Assembly (NCBI GenBank): GCA_963844235.1 | Contig: CAWJNF010000006.1 | Location: forward strand, 292,733-356,732 | Direction: 5' to 3' | From: CAWJNF01 sp963844235 | GTDB taxonomy: Bacteria; Actinomycetota; Thermoleophilia; Gaiellales; Gaiellaceae | DNA length: 64,000 nucleotides | Part shown: positions 45,110 to 54,339 of the stretch, piece after piece | How positions within the stretch are numbered: position 1 is the stretch's first letter | Layout: every line of letters starts with the position of its first letter | The notes under the pieces: generated by a model | The model's input: the letters and a program-made list of their open reading frames with translations, nothing else | What the model was told of the DNA's origin: nothing | The model's database searches: none | Translations under genes and position numbers: made by a program

Positions 45110-45671
45110 GCGCACGAGCCAGGGCGACGCGGCTATCACGGCTTAACGCGCGCGACGCCGCCGTCTTGCGGGCGACCGATCCGCAGGTCGGTCTCGTGAC
45201 CATCCACTCCCATTCCCGCCTACTAGAGGATCGCTCGACCCCGTTTGGGGGCAGGCGGGCGACGATACTCTTGGCGGGAGGCTTGTCATCCGCCCAACGT
45301 CGACGTGGCTTATCGCCTCGCCTCCGCTACTTTCCCAAGTATCCGGCAGTGCTTCACAGACTTGGAGCTCGTTCTCGTAGGCACACCAGCGCCGCCAGAT
45401 GTCGTCGCTCTGGCCAGTGCGGGAATCGCGGCGTCGCCGATGTTCCCGCGGTCGAGCCGTGCCTGACCAGGCGGCCATCGTCGTCGCCGCGCTTCGCGTG
45501 GACGGCATGCGACTAAGGGTTCCGGATGCGCCCGCCGTTGGTAAGGCGATCGTCGCATCGACGCGTAGGGTCGCAGGGCCGGACATCGTGGACGGAGAGC
45601 ATCTCGACGCGCAGGTACGCGCGTACGACCTGCTGTACCGAAGCAGCCCCGGGGGGACGGTCGACCTATGA
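45110..45671 (+). pseudogene. decayed GT4-like glycosyltransferase
   Basis: Pieces of one protein can be read only by switching frames: SRLNARDAAVLRATDPQVGL (~45138), RRATILLAGG (~45265), HPPNVDVAYRLASATFPSIR then ELVLVGTPAPPDVVALASAG (45288-45428), VADVPAVEPCL (~45432-45465), and DQAAIVVAALRVDGMRLRVP then APAVGKAIVASTRRVAG (45468-45590). They align in order with the intact GT4 at 56911-58068 (HPPNVDAALWLG, IVGVHPPRSVRRL, VADVEPYL, GGGMRLKVIQAMALAKPVVA). At least three frame changes are needed. The last frame ends in TGA at 45669-45671, overlapping the next start as ATGA, so it was once coupled to that gene. Confidence 0.8.
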
Positions 45672-46480
45672 GGACGGCCGCGCGGCGGGCGCTCGATCGC
45701 CTGGGTATCCTTCCAACCGTCCACGACGTGCGGGCGAGGCTCGGGTACATCCGCTCGAGGGAGCTACGCGCCCGGAACCGGGCTCTCGCCGCGACGGCGA
45801 GGCAGAACGGGTTGCCATTGCCGCCTCCCGAGCTGGTGTACGCGGTCGCCGGCCATTTCGACCTCTCCTCATACCTCCAGAGCGGGGTCGATCACGCGCG
45901 GTTCATTCGCGAGCGGTTGCTCGCGAGTGGCGTCGAGATCGAACGAGCCGCCGCGTTGCTCGACTTCGGTTGCGGCTGCGGCCGCATCCTTCGCCACTGG
46001 CACCGGCTCGAATCCACCCGCGTAGATGGCTCTGATCTCAATCCCAAACTCGTGCGGTGGTGCAACGATGCGCTCCCCTTCGCATGCGTCGCGGCGAATC
46101 GGCTCGAGCCTCCTCTCCGGTACGAAACCGATACGTTCGACGTCGTCTACGCGATCTCCGTGTTCACCCATCTGCCCGAGCCGCTCCAGCTTCCATGGAT
46201 GCGGGAGCTCGAGCGGATCCTCGCCCCAGGTGGCCACATGCTCGTCACGACGAAGGGCCTGTCGCGCGCCAACGCCATGAGTGATGCGGAACGAGAGTGG
46301 TTCGACGCCGGTGAGCTTGTCGTCCAGAACGACCGGTACGCAGGACGCAATCTCTGCGCTGCCTTCCACCCCGAGCGGTACGTGCGCGAGCGACTCGCGG
46401 GGAACCTAGAGGTCGTCGAATTCGTCCCCGCAGACGGAGCCGTCGTGACACAGGACGCCACCATTCTTCGCAAGCGGTGA
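45668..46480 (+). CDS. class I SAM-dependent methyltransferase
   Basis: A 270-residue protein: ALLDFGCGCGRILRHWH (SAM motif I), VDGSDLNPKLVRWC (motif II), DTFDVVYAISVFTHLPEP (motif IV) and LERILAPGGHMLVTTKG. About 75 residues precede the fold. It is a typical sugar- or lipid-modifying methyltransferase of glycan islands. Start ATG overlaps the stop of the decayed GT4. The opposite-strand kinase frame overlaps its last 236 bases. Confidence 0.88.
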   Translation: MRTAARRALDRLGILPTVHDVRARLGYIRSRELRARNRALAATARQNGLPLPPPELVYAVAGHFDLSSYLQSGVDHARFIRERLLASGVEIERAAALLDFGCGCGRILRHWHRLESTRVDGSDLNPKLVRWCNDALPFACVAANRLEPPLRYETDTFDVVYAISVFTHLPEPLQLPWMRELERILAPGGHMLVTTKGLSRANAMSDAEREWFDAGELVVQNDRYAGRNLCAAFHPERYVRERLAGNLEVVEFVPADGAVVTQDATILRKR

Positions 46481-47021
46481 ACCTGGCGTCAGCCCGCGCG
46501 CGCGCCTCGACCTCGTGCACGAACCGGTGGACGTCGCGGCGGTGGCGCAGCACGAGCGCTGTTCGCCCCGGCACCGCTTCCCTCAGCAGCTCGAGGTAGT
46601 ACGGCGTGTGATCATCGGGAAACGACCAGATCCACCCCACCAGCGTCCGATTGAACATCGGCGGACAGCCTCGAGCCATCCCCGGTGGACGTCGCACGCG
46701 GAAGAGCAGGCGCCTCTTCACCGCAGCCACGAGGCAGACGATGCGCGGTAAATCGAGCAAGATGACCGTATCGGCAGCCGCCAGCCGTCTGGGAAGCGAT
46801 GCGGTGAAGTTGCCGTCGATGATCCACGTCGGCCGCGAGACGAGTTGATCGAGAAGCGCGTCCCATTCGTGCTCTGGCATGGCGGTGCACGTTGGACCCC
46901 AGTACAGGTCGTCGAGGTGAAATGCCTCGATTCCCGTCGCCGCCTGAAGCCGTCGCGCGAGCGTCGACTTGCCGGACGCCGTAGAGCCGATGATCGCGAC
47001 TCGCTGCACTCGTGACCGCAT
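46245..47021 (-). CDS. P-loop kinase-like protein (adenylate-kinase/topology-modulation type)
   Basis: The first ~170 residues form a P-loop kinase: VAIIGSTASGKSTLARRL (Walker A at 12-20), FHLDDLYWGP, WIIDGNFTASLPRRLAAADT and VILLDLPRIVCLVAAVKRRL. This is the plan of small kinases annotated as DNA topology modulation protein (FlaR) or adenylate-kinase-like. The frame then continues ~85 Arg-rich residues antisense to the methyltransferase gene; the natural end was probably near 46480 and a stop seems to have been lost. ATG 47021 fits the family. It diverges from the GT2 at 47079. Confidence 0.8.
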   Translation of the reverse strand: MRSRVQRVAIIGSTASGKSTLARRLQAATGIEAFHLDDLYWGPTCTAMPEHEWDALLDQLVSRPTWIIDGNFTASLPRRLAAADTVILLDLPRIVCLVAAVKRRLLFRVRRPPGMARGCPPMFNRTLVGWIWSFPDDHTPYYLELLREAVPGRTALVLRHRRDVHRFVHEVEARARADARFTACEEWWRPVSRRLRLRGRIRRPLGSPRVARARTARGGRQRRDCVLRTGRSGRQAHRRRTTLVPHHSWRWRATGPSS

Positions 47022-47078
47022 GAGAGCACACGGTTGGTAGCCCGGTTGCACTGAGTGGGGGTCGCATACTGTGGCTTC

Positions 47079-47894
47079 GTGATCGGAATCGTGGTCGTAA
47101 CGCACAATCGTGTGGATCTCTTGAGGCAGAACGTCGAGAACGTGCTCGCGCGAACGTCGATGCGCACGAGCGAGATCGTGATATGGGACAACGCCTCCGC
47201 CGACGGCACGCGAGAGTACCTACGGGCACGCAACGACCCTCGCATCCGCGTCGTCAGCCACGACCGTAACATCGGCCAGAGTGCATACGCTCGCGCGTTC
47301 GCGATGACGCAGGCGCCCTACCTGATCGAGGTGGACGATGACATCGTCTCCGCGCCGGAGGGATGGGACGCGATTCTCCTCGACGCGTTTCGAGCATTTC
47401 CTTGCATGGGCTATCTCGCTGCGAACCTGGCGAACGACCCTCACGACACTGCGGTGCGGTACATCCGCTACCTGCGCGAGGAGCGCAACGCGTACGTTCG
47501 CGTCGTGGAGAACGGTGTCGCGGTCCTCGAGGGCCCGACGGGGGGTGGCTGCACCATGACCTCCCGCGAGGTGTACGACCGGGTCGGAGGCTTCCACGAG
47601 CACCCGACGCTCGTGTACTGGCGTGAGGACGCTGACTACGCGGCACGCGTTCAGAAGGCGGGATTTCGCTGCGCGATCCTCGAGGGCCTCGAGGTCGTCC
47701 ATCATGGCGGCCCGTTCTACGCGCCGCCGAGCCCCGCCAAGATTCGCCTGCACGAGCTCGAGCATCGCCGGAAGGCGCGCCGCGATCGCGTCAAGCGCTT
47801 CCTCCTGCGAATGCCGTTCGTCGCTGAGCTGAACGACCGGCTCGGCTGGTTCGAGCCTCCCCACGCGTATGACCCGGCGGAATGGACTCGGTAG
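47079..47894 (+). CDS. GT2 glycosyltransferase
   Basis: A 271-residue GT-A enzyme: IGIVVVTHNRVDLLRQNVEN, IVIWDNASADGTREYL, YLIEVDDDIVSAPEGWD (DDD site), GPTGGGCTMTSREVYDRVGG and YWREDADYAARVQKAGFRC. GTG 47079 places the domain at the very N-terminus, as usual; GTG 47055 is an alternative. It is followed 78 bases later by the pyruvyltransferase remnant. Confidence 0.88.
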   Translation: MIGIVVVTHNRVDLLRQNVENVLARTSMRTSEIVIWDNASADGTREYLRARNDPRIRVVSHDRNIGQSAYARAFAMTQAPYLIEVDDDIVSAPEGWDAILLDAFRAFPCMGYLAANLANDPHDTAVRYIRYLREERNAYVRVVENGVAVLEGPTGGGCTMTSREVYDRVGGFHEHPTLVYWREDADYAARVQKAGFRCAILEGLEVVHHGGPFYAPPSPAKIRLHELEHRRKARRDRVKRFLLRMPFVAELNDRLGWFEPPHAYDPAEWTR

Positions 47895-47972
47895 CCGCGC
47901 GAGCGCGGTGCTCTCGAGGCGCAGGGATGCGGAGGATCGTGGGCTTCAGGCGCGCGGTACGATCCGGCTCGA

Positions 47973-49262
47973 GTGAGAGATGGCCCGCGGATCCTCGTCG
48001 AGCCGAATGCGCATCATCTCCTGAACCACGGCGACATGGCGATGCTTCAGGTCGCGGTGGAGCGGCTCTTCGCGCTGTGGCCGGGCGCTTCCATCCAGGT
48101 GCTCACGGAGAACCCAGCGCGCCTCGAGCGCCTGTGCCCCGGCGTGCTGCCCGTCGACGTCGAGGGATGCCGAATCTGGTTCGACGATTACGCGTTCACG
48201 TACACCCTCCATCGTCTTCTTCCGCGTTCCGCGTCACGCCGCCTGGTCGAGATCGAGCGCCTCATCCGCCGACGATCGCCATCGACGGCGCTCAGGCTCA
48301 TGCGCACGCGGACGAGACTGCGCCGCAGCAGTACCAGCTCGTTGGAGGAGTTCGTCGCCGTCGCGGCCGACGCCGACCTCGTCGTCTCGACCGGCGCGGG
48401 CGCCTTCACGGATCACTTTGCGTCTCTCGCCATGACGATCTTGGAGCTGTTCGACAGTAGCAAGCGTCGAGGCACGATCACGGCTGCTCTGAGCCAAGGA
48501 ATCGGCCCGATAACCGATCGGCAGCTCCTTCAGCGCGCCTCCGAAGTTCTTCCTTCACTGGACCTCATCACGATCAGAGAACGGCGGTGCGGTGGACGCT
48601 TCTCGAAGATCTCGGTGTGCGTTCGGATCGGGTCGTCACGACCGGTGACGACGCTATCGAGCTTGCATACCGCGAACGACGAGATCGTCCTGCGGGGCGC
48701 CGGCTCGGCTTCAATCTCCGTATCGCCCGGTACTCGCACGTCGACCCACAAGCCGCCGAAACCGTCGGAGTGGCGGTGCGCGACGCCGCCGAGCGACATG
48801 CAGCCGAGCCGCTAGCGATCGCGATCTCGAGCTATCCGAACGAGCGTGACGCGGACGTCGTCGCCAGACTTCTCGCCATACCCGTCGACGTTGATGCGGC
48901 GGATACTCCGCAGGAGGTCGTCGCGCACATCCAGCAGTGCAGGATGGTGGTCACGGGGAGCTATCACGCCGCCGTTTTCGCGCTCGCGCAGGGCATCCCG
49001 GCGATCGGGCTGACGAGCTCCTCGTATTACGATGCAAAATTCTACGGGCTCCGCGACCAATTTGAAGGGCTCTTCGACGTAGTCCCGTTGTCAGGTGGCG
49101 ATCTCGCTGCGCGCCTCGGCGCGGCGATCGATCGCGCCTGGGGGAGCGCCGAGGAGAGGCGACGCGCCCCTCCTCGAGCTCGCCGCCGGCCAGGTGGAGG
49201 CGGGGCGAACGGCCTACGCCCGGCTTCGCGATCTCATCTCCACTCGAGACGGCACGTCGTGA
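47973..49262 (+). pseudogene. polysaccharide pyruvyltransferase family gene with two compensating frameshifts
   Basis: Frame 1 (47973 to ~48585) encodes ILVEPNAHHLLNHGDMAMLQ, ADADLVVSTGAGAFTDHF and AALSQGIGPITD. Frame 2 (~48587-49160) carries on with LLEDLGVRSDRVVTTGDDAI, VTGSYHAAVFALAQGIPAIG and SSYYDAKFYGLRDQFEG. The original frame then resumes at 49161 with DAPLLELAAGQVEAGRTAYA and ends in TGA at 49260-49262. Together these make a complete pyruvyltransferase-like protein (H in GSYHAAVFA) that would add pyruvate ketals to sugars. The stop overlaps the next start (GTGA), which supports this as the ancestral end. The indels may be real or assembly errors. Confidence 0.82.
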
Positions 49263-49909
49263 GTGTGAGGACGTCGTTCCGATGGCTCCGCCGGCCGCAG
49301 AGGCGGCGTCCTCGCGTGGCGTACAACCTGGACGACGCCGGCTCTCCGAGATGGGAGGAGCGTGCCGAGGCGGCTGTCGGTCTTCTCGTGGCAAACCTCG
49401 ACGCGATCCGTTGGGACCAATCGGCCGGGCTTCGCATCGCGGACTTCGGAGCAGGCGACGAGCGGCTGCGCCGCGTTCTCGCTGCGCGGCTCACGCAGAG
49501 GCATCGCTATCAGTCGTTTGACATTCGGCCGCAGCGGAGCTCGGTCGTCGAGCTTGATCTGAGAGCGGCGCTTCCGACACAGGCGTTCGACGTGGTGTTT
49601 TGCCTCGGCCTCCTCGAGTACATCGAGCCGCTCGGGACGTTTTTCGCGCGGCTTGCGAGCCGATATCCCGCGCTCATCCTGAGCTACACCGTCTTCGATG
49701 CCCCGGAACCGCTCAGTCGGCGTGAGCGCAGACGCCGCGGCTGGTTGAGCAACTACACGAAAAGGGGTCTGGAGCAGGAGCTGGACGGGGCGGGTCTAAC
49801 GGTTCGCGACGTCGCGTCGGCCAACCAGCAGCGGACGTGCATCTGGTTCATGCTCTCGCGGGTGCTTCAAACCCCGCCGATCTCCGCCCAGAGTGAGGGT
49901 CGCGACTGA
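49259..49909 (+). CDS. class I SAM-dependent methyltransferase
   Basis: A 216-residue protein: LRIADFGAGDERLRRVLAAR (SAM motif I), YQSFDIRPQRSSVVELDLRA (motif II), FDVVFCLGLLEYIEPLGTFF and RRGWLSNYTKRGLEQELDGA. GTG 49259 overlaps the stop of the pyruvyltransferase gene and matches the point where similarity should start. The frame is open upstream only because of the frameshift in that gene. It converges on the transferase-like pseudogene. Confidence 0.82.
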   Translation: MSVRTSFRWLRRPQRRRPRVAYNLDDAGSPRWEERAEAAVGLLVANLDAIRWDQSAGLRIADFGAGDERLRRVLAARLTQRHRYQSFDIRPQRSSVVELDLRAALPTQAFDVVFCLGLLEYIEPLGTFFARLASRYPALILSYTVFDAPEPLSRRERRRRGWLSNYTKRGLEQELDGAGLTVRDVASANQQRTCIWFMLSRVLQTPPISAQSEGRD

Positions 49910-49923
49910 GACGCGCAACCGCG

Positions 49924-50879
49924 TCACGGCTCGGCGTCCAATTCGCCGAGAAGCGATGCCGAAAGCTCGGGGTGACGGTCGTACTGGTGCAAGACGGCCG
50001 CCCCGAGCAAAGGGCCGAGATCCTCGACCGGCACGATCCCGAGCGTTGCTACGACCCCGGCCCCATTCGGAACGAGTTGCGCCGCGGGTACACGCTGTGA
50101 GTGGAGGACGTAGTTGTGCACCGCCTGGTCGAGTCCGACAGCCTGTAGTCGCAGCCGAAGGAGATGGTCGGCCATCACTCGGAGGTATCCAATGACGAGC
50201 TCCATCGGACCAATGGTCACGCCCGCACACGACGATCGGGCGACTGCCGAGCTCATCCGCGATCTCCGGGCCGAATGCCATCCGAAGCCATTTGCGGTTG
50301 TATGGCTCGGTCGCAAGTGTCTGTCGGGCGTCCTCTAGGAAGCAATGGAGCCTCACGCCGATGTCGAAGTCGAACGGATCGTCCTGGAACAGGACGTCTC
50401 GGACGTCCGTCAACATCACATTCTTGTACGCATGACCACATGAGCGTAGATATCGGTAGTACAGGAAGAAGCGCCGCACATCGCGTATCGAGATGAGAGC
50501 TCGCGAGCCCGGCCGCCATCAGCGTAGGGTCTCGGGAAAGGGCGCTTACGGTCTCGATCAACCTCGGATAACGGGCGTGCAGCCTTGCGAGCTGGGGGTC
50601 GTACGGGAAAAGCTGCCTGCCGAACGCGGATACCCGCAGCCGGCGCATCTCCTGCATCGCGATGCCGGCCGATCGCAGAGCACGGATCGTGGTCGCATCG
50701 AGGTCGGCGACGTAGAAGAGGACGTCGCCATCGAACCGGGTTTGCCGCAAGGAGAGCACGAACGGCTCAATCTGCTTCCAGCTCATGCTCTCTGCGACGC
50801 CGAGGATGAGATTGCGTCCTTGGGGGTGGGCGGGGCTTGACGCGAGGCGCGCCGGCACTGCCTCGCTCGGTCTCGTCAT
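49924..50879 (-). pseudogene. nucleotide-diphosphosugar transferase-like gene with two frameshifts
   Basis: Three successive minus-strand frames compose one protein: RNLILGVAESMSWKQIEPFV and GDVLFYVADLD (50879 to ~50480); RRFFLYYRYLRSCGHAYKNV and MLTDVRDVLFQDDPFDFDIG (to ~50235); and MELVIGYLRVMADHLLRLRL with HNYVLHSQRVPAAQLVPNGA (to 49924). The DVRDVLFQDDP segment looks like the metal site of GT-A-type transferases. I do not recognise the exact family. Its ATG (50877-50879) overlaps the stop of the upstream GT61 gene as ATGA, so both were cotranscribed. Confidence 0.72.
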
Positions 50880-51973
50880 GCGATCGATCCGCGCGGCGCG
50901 GGCAGTGTCGCGGCGAGCTCGTCGAGCGGGAGATCGAAGTCGAACGGGCTTGGCCCGAACGCATCGGGAGCACGCTCTTCGACGCTTCGCGCAGCGATGT
51001 ACCCGTAGTCGAGGCCGGCGGCAACGGCGAGCGAAAAGTAGAACGGGTATGCGTTGTCAGTAGGAACGATCTCGACGACGCGCGTCCCCGGGCGGCAGAA
51101 GGCGACGTTGGCCAGCCCAGCGCCATGAGCCCCCACGACCATCTCGGCCAGGTCAAAATCTTCAGGCTGGCTGCGAATGTCAGACGCGTCATAGATCTCG
51201 AAGCCGCGGGCGGTGAGAAGAGCCTCCACGTCTAGCTCCGACACCGCGTGGCGGCCGTACCCCCGCCGTGACACGTACAAGCGACGGCTCGATGGACCGC
51301 CGTACCCGACGCCGGCGACCCGTCGTAGAAACCTTGCGAGCCAGGGCGGGTATGCGAGCGCGGCCGCTGGGAGGCTGGGCACGAACAGGCGCTCGGCACG
51401 AAACGCTGTCTGCGACGTAGCCCAGACGCGCTTGGCCCTCGGGATATCGAAACGCTCGAACAGGCGCGCTGCCGTGGCGGTGGGCGGCGAGGGGCAGTAG
51501 ACGTGGTCGACGTCGTCAAGCGAGAACCCCGCATCGAGGAAGACCGCGAGGCGCCCGAGACCGTCGAGCAGAAAATGAGCGAAGTTCCGACAGGACCAGT
51601 CGCTCACGAGTGAAAGGCAAGAGCCGCCTAGCTCTATCGTGGCTGGGAAGTGGCGCGGTACCCGGATGCGCTCACTCGGCCCCCCGTACCACGACAGTCC
51701 GGGAACGACCGCCCCGTCGTCGGTGAAGACCCAGCCGTGCGATCCGAACACCCGTCCTGCCATGAGCTCGAGCACACCGAACTCGGGCCATGCAGAAGGC
51801 AGGCGAAGATCGACTGGAGATGAGCCCAACCGGCGTGGAGCGACGTCATGGACGGGCGCAGGCGCGCGGGCAACGTGCCAAGCACCTCCTCGGTGGGTCG
51901 TGCATTCGTCGATCCGTAGTGATCGCGGGACGACGAGCCTACGTCCAAACGGGTGTCGCAGCCGCGCGCTCAT
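50876..51973 (-). CDS. GT61-family glycosyltransferase (DUF563)
   Basis: A 365-residue protein: WSCRNFAHFLLDGLGRLAVF at ~150, RRLYVSRRGYGRHAVSE and EMVVGAHGAGLANVAFCRPG, TRVVEIVP near the C-terminus. These are the GT61 motifs (N-[FY]-x-H, the YVSR strand, GAHGAGL-N). GT61 enzymes add xylose, GlcNAc or arabinose-type residues in eukaryotes and unknown sugars in bacteria. ATG 51973 is preferred because the open frame further upstream is antisense to the GT2 at 52205. It is coupled to the pseudogene downstream. Confidence 0.87.
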   Translation of the reverse strand: MSARLRHPFGRRLVVPRSLRIDECTTHRGGAWHVARAPAPVHDVAPRRLGSSPVDLRLPSAWPEFGVLELMAGRVFGSHGWVFTDDGAVVPGLSWYGGPSERIRVPRHFPATIELGGSCLSLVSDWSCRNFAHFLLDGLGRLAVFLDAGFSLDDVDHVYCPSPPTATAARLFERFDIPRAKRVWATSQTAFRAERLFVPSLPAAALAYPPWLARFLRRVAGVGYGGPSSRRLYVSRRGYGRHAVSELDVEALLTARGFEIYDASDIRSQPEDFDLAEMVVGAHGAGLANVAFCRPGTRVVEIVPTDNAYPFYFSLAVAAGLDYGYIAARSVEERAPDAFGPSPFDFDLPLDELAATLPAPRGSIA

Positions 51974-52204
51974 TTGGCGTGTCGCGTCCAATTCCGTGAC
52001 GTCCGGAGCAGGCGCACCGTCCGGTGCAGATGCCGGCCAAGTACAGTGGATGCCCAGGTATGTCGCTTGGACAACGGAGTTATGGTCGGCCGGTTCGTCG
52101 AGCGAGCTCCATTGGACGAAGAATGCCCTACAGCACGTGCGGCCCCCAAGCACGCCCGACTTGAACCAGCACCTCAGGGCTCGAATGGCGTCTTGACATG
52201 GCCC

Positions 52205-53260
52205 GTGCTCGCTCCCGCACCGCTGGTGCCAACAGCGGCGCTCAACCGGCCTCCCACGTTCTCGGTCGTCATCGCCGCGTACCAAGTGGCCGACGTCATC
52301 GGCGAGGCCCTCGAATCGGTGTTCGGGCAGACGCTGTCTCCGCTCGAGGTGATCGTCTGCGACGACGGTTCGACCGACGAGCTCGAGCGTGCGCTCGAGC
52401 CGCATCGAGACCGGATTGTCGTGAACCACAAGGAGAATGGGGGGGAAGGCTCCGCGAAGAACACCGCCGTGCGGCTCGCGAGGGGTGAGTTCGTCGCCAT
52501 TCTCGACGCAGACGACCGGTATCTGCCAAGACGTCTCGAGGCGCTCGCAGATCTCGCCCGCGCGCGACCCGACCTGGACATCCTTACGACGGACGCGTAT
52601 CTGGAGGCGAACGGCAGGACAGTCCGACGATGCTACGCGGAGGGCTGGACCTTCGAGGCGGAGGATCAGAAGCGGGCGATTCTGCAGAGGAACTTCGTCT
52701 TCGGGCACGCCGCCGTCCGGCGCGAGCGCTTTCTGAGCCACGGCGGCTTCGACGAGTCGATCCGGCGGACAGCGGACTGGGACTGCTGGCTGCGCATGAT
52801 TCTGGCGGGAGCGCGCGTTGGTGCTGTCATGGAGCCGCTATCCGTGTACCGCGTCCGGGCGACGAGCCTTTCGGCGGATCGAGCGGCCATGGTCGAGGGA
52901 AAGATTCGGACGCTCGAGAAGGCGCGTGCCAGCGGCGTGCTCAGCGATGCTGATGTGAAGATCGTCGATCGTTCGCTCGGCCACTACCGGACCGAGCAGG
53001 AGATCGAGGCCCTCCGCGAGAGTCTCCTAGATCGGAAGCGAGCTCGCCGGCTTGCAGGGAAGATCGCAGTCACCCGGGACGTGGGGCTACACGACCGCGT
53101 CGAGGCAGCCGCAGCGGTCGTCGCTCCACGGCTTGCCGGTCGAATCCATCGACGGCGCGCGCAGCGCTTCTGGGTGGGTGCCGGGGGGGTTCGCGTCGAA
53201 CGGGATGGGGCAGGCGAGGCCGGCTCGACGCCGTCGGGTGGGCGCGGCCAGCCACCGTGA
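52205..53260 (+). CDS. GT2 glycosyltransferase
   Basis: A 351-residue GT-A enzyme: FSVVIAAYQVADVIGEALES, VIVCDDGSTDELERAL, GEGSAKNTAVRLARGEFVAI, LDADDRYLPRRLEAL (DxD) and SIRRTADWDCWLRMILAGA. A helical C-terminal part follows and ends in a disordered Gly-rich tail. I chose GTG 52205; the frame is open to 51953 but has no family similarity there. It starts the forward operon 52205-55803+, with GTGA overlap to the next gene. Confidence 0.88.
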   Translation: MLAPAPLVPTAALNRPPTFSVVIAAYQVADVIGEALESVFGQTLSPLEVIVCDDGSTDELERALEPHRDRIVVNHKENGGEGSAKNTAVRLARGEFVAILDADDRYLPRRLEALADLARARPDLDILTTDAYLEANGRTVRRCYAEGWTFEAEDQKRAILQRNFVFGHAAVRRERFLSHGGFDESIRRTADWDCWLRMILAGARVGAVMEPLSVYRVRATSLSADRAAMVEGKIRTLEKARASGVLSDADVKIVDRSLGHYRTEQEIEALRESLLDRKRARRLAGKIAVTRDVGLHDRVEAAAAVVAPRLAGRIHRRRAQRFWVGAGGVRVERDGAGEAGSTPSGGRGQPP

Positions 53261-54339
53261 GTAACCGCACGGGTCTTCACATCGTCGTGTACAGCGATTC
53301 GCTCGAGTTCGGAGGGGCCGAGATCAGCGCGGCTCATCTCGTCGCGCTCCTTCCGCAAGACTTCTCGGTCACCGTAATCGGTGTCGACCCGAATATCGTC
53401 GGTCGTGTCGCAACCGGGAGGCCAGGGGCACGAGCGGAGGTCACGGCGCCATCGCGCGGTCCAGGGGACGTTCGGGCAGTTGCCGCTCACGTCCGCCTCT
53501 TCCGACGGGCGCGGCCCGACCTCGTCCACCTCAGTCTTGCGAGCCCGTGGTCGTGTCAGCACGCCCTTGTTGCGTGTAGCGCGTTACCTCGCACCCCTGT
53601 GATCGGTGTCTACCAGCTGTGCGTGCCCGCAGTCAACTTGCTGCAGCAGATCCCGAGGCGCCTCGCTGCACACCGGATCTCGGCGCACGTCGCGGTCGGA
53701 GTAGCAGTGGCGCGCGAGGTGGAGGAGTTGCTTCGACTTCGAAGCGGTGTCGTCAGGACGATCTACAACGCGGTTCCGGACGAGCCGTTGGCGCGGTCAC
53801 GGCCGGGCCGCGACGGCGCAACCGTCGTGGCGGTCGGGCGGCTCGAGCATCAGAAGGGCTTCGACGTTCTGCTGGACGCGCTTGCCCGCGTGCCGACGGT
53901 TCGGCTTCTCCTCGTAGGAGACGGCGGGCAGCGCCGGGCGTTGGAGGAGCGTGCCCGTCGCCTTGGCCTGGCCGACCGGGTGCGGCTGACCGGATGGGTC
54001 GAGAACCCGCGAACATTGATTGCTGACGCCGATGTGTTCGCACTCCCGTCGCGCTTCGAGGGCTTTCCACTGTCCGTGGTCGAGGCGATGCTGGCAGGGC
54101 TTCCGGTGGTCGCCGCCGATGTGGGAAGTGTGCGTGAGGCGGTTATCCCCGACCAGACCGGATTGCTGATCGATCCAGATGATGCGGACGCGCTCGCGGC
54201 TGCGCTCGAGCGGTTGCTCGGAGACGAACGCGAGCGCAGGCGGTTCGGTGAGGCAGGACGGGAGCTCGCCCTCGAGCGGTTCACCACCGATCGCATGGCA
54301 AAGGCGTACGCGGAGCTATACCGCGAGCTCGTCCGATGA
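53257..54339 (+). CDS. GT4 glycosyltransferase
   Basis: A 360-residue GT-B enzyme: HIVVYSDSLEFGGAEISAAH, TVVAVGRLEHQKGFDVLLDA, RLGLADRVRLTGWVENPRTL and LPSRFEGFPLSVVEAMLAGL (EGFPLSVVEA, nucleotide-sugar site). Both ends overlap neighbouring genes by four bases (GTGA at the start, ATGA at the stop), so it is translated together with the GT2 before it and the kinase-like gene after it. Confidence 0.9.
   Translation: MSNRTGLHIVVYSDSLEFGGAEISAAHLVALLPQDFSVTVIGVDPNIVGRVATGRPGARAEVTAPSRGPGDVRAVAAHVRLFRRARPDLVHLSLASPWSCQHALVACSALPRTPVIGVYQLCVPAVNLLQQIPRRLAAHRISAHVAVGVAVAREVEELLRLRSGVVRTIYNAVPDEPLARSRPGRDGATVVAVGRLEHQKGFDVLLDALARVPTVRLLLVGDGGQRRALEERARRLGLADRVRLTGWVENPRTLIADADVFALPSRFEGFPLSVVEAMLAGLPVVAADVGSVREAVIPDQTGLLIDPDDADALAAALERLLGDERERRRFGEAGRELALERFTTDRMAKAYAELYRELVR

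Noticed and set aside
51974..52741. N-terminal extension of the GT61 frame to 621 residues
   Set aside because: Antisense to the GT2 at 52205-53260 and Arg/Pro-rich; the family starts near 51973.
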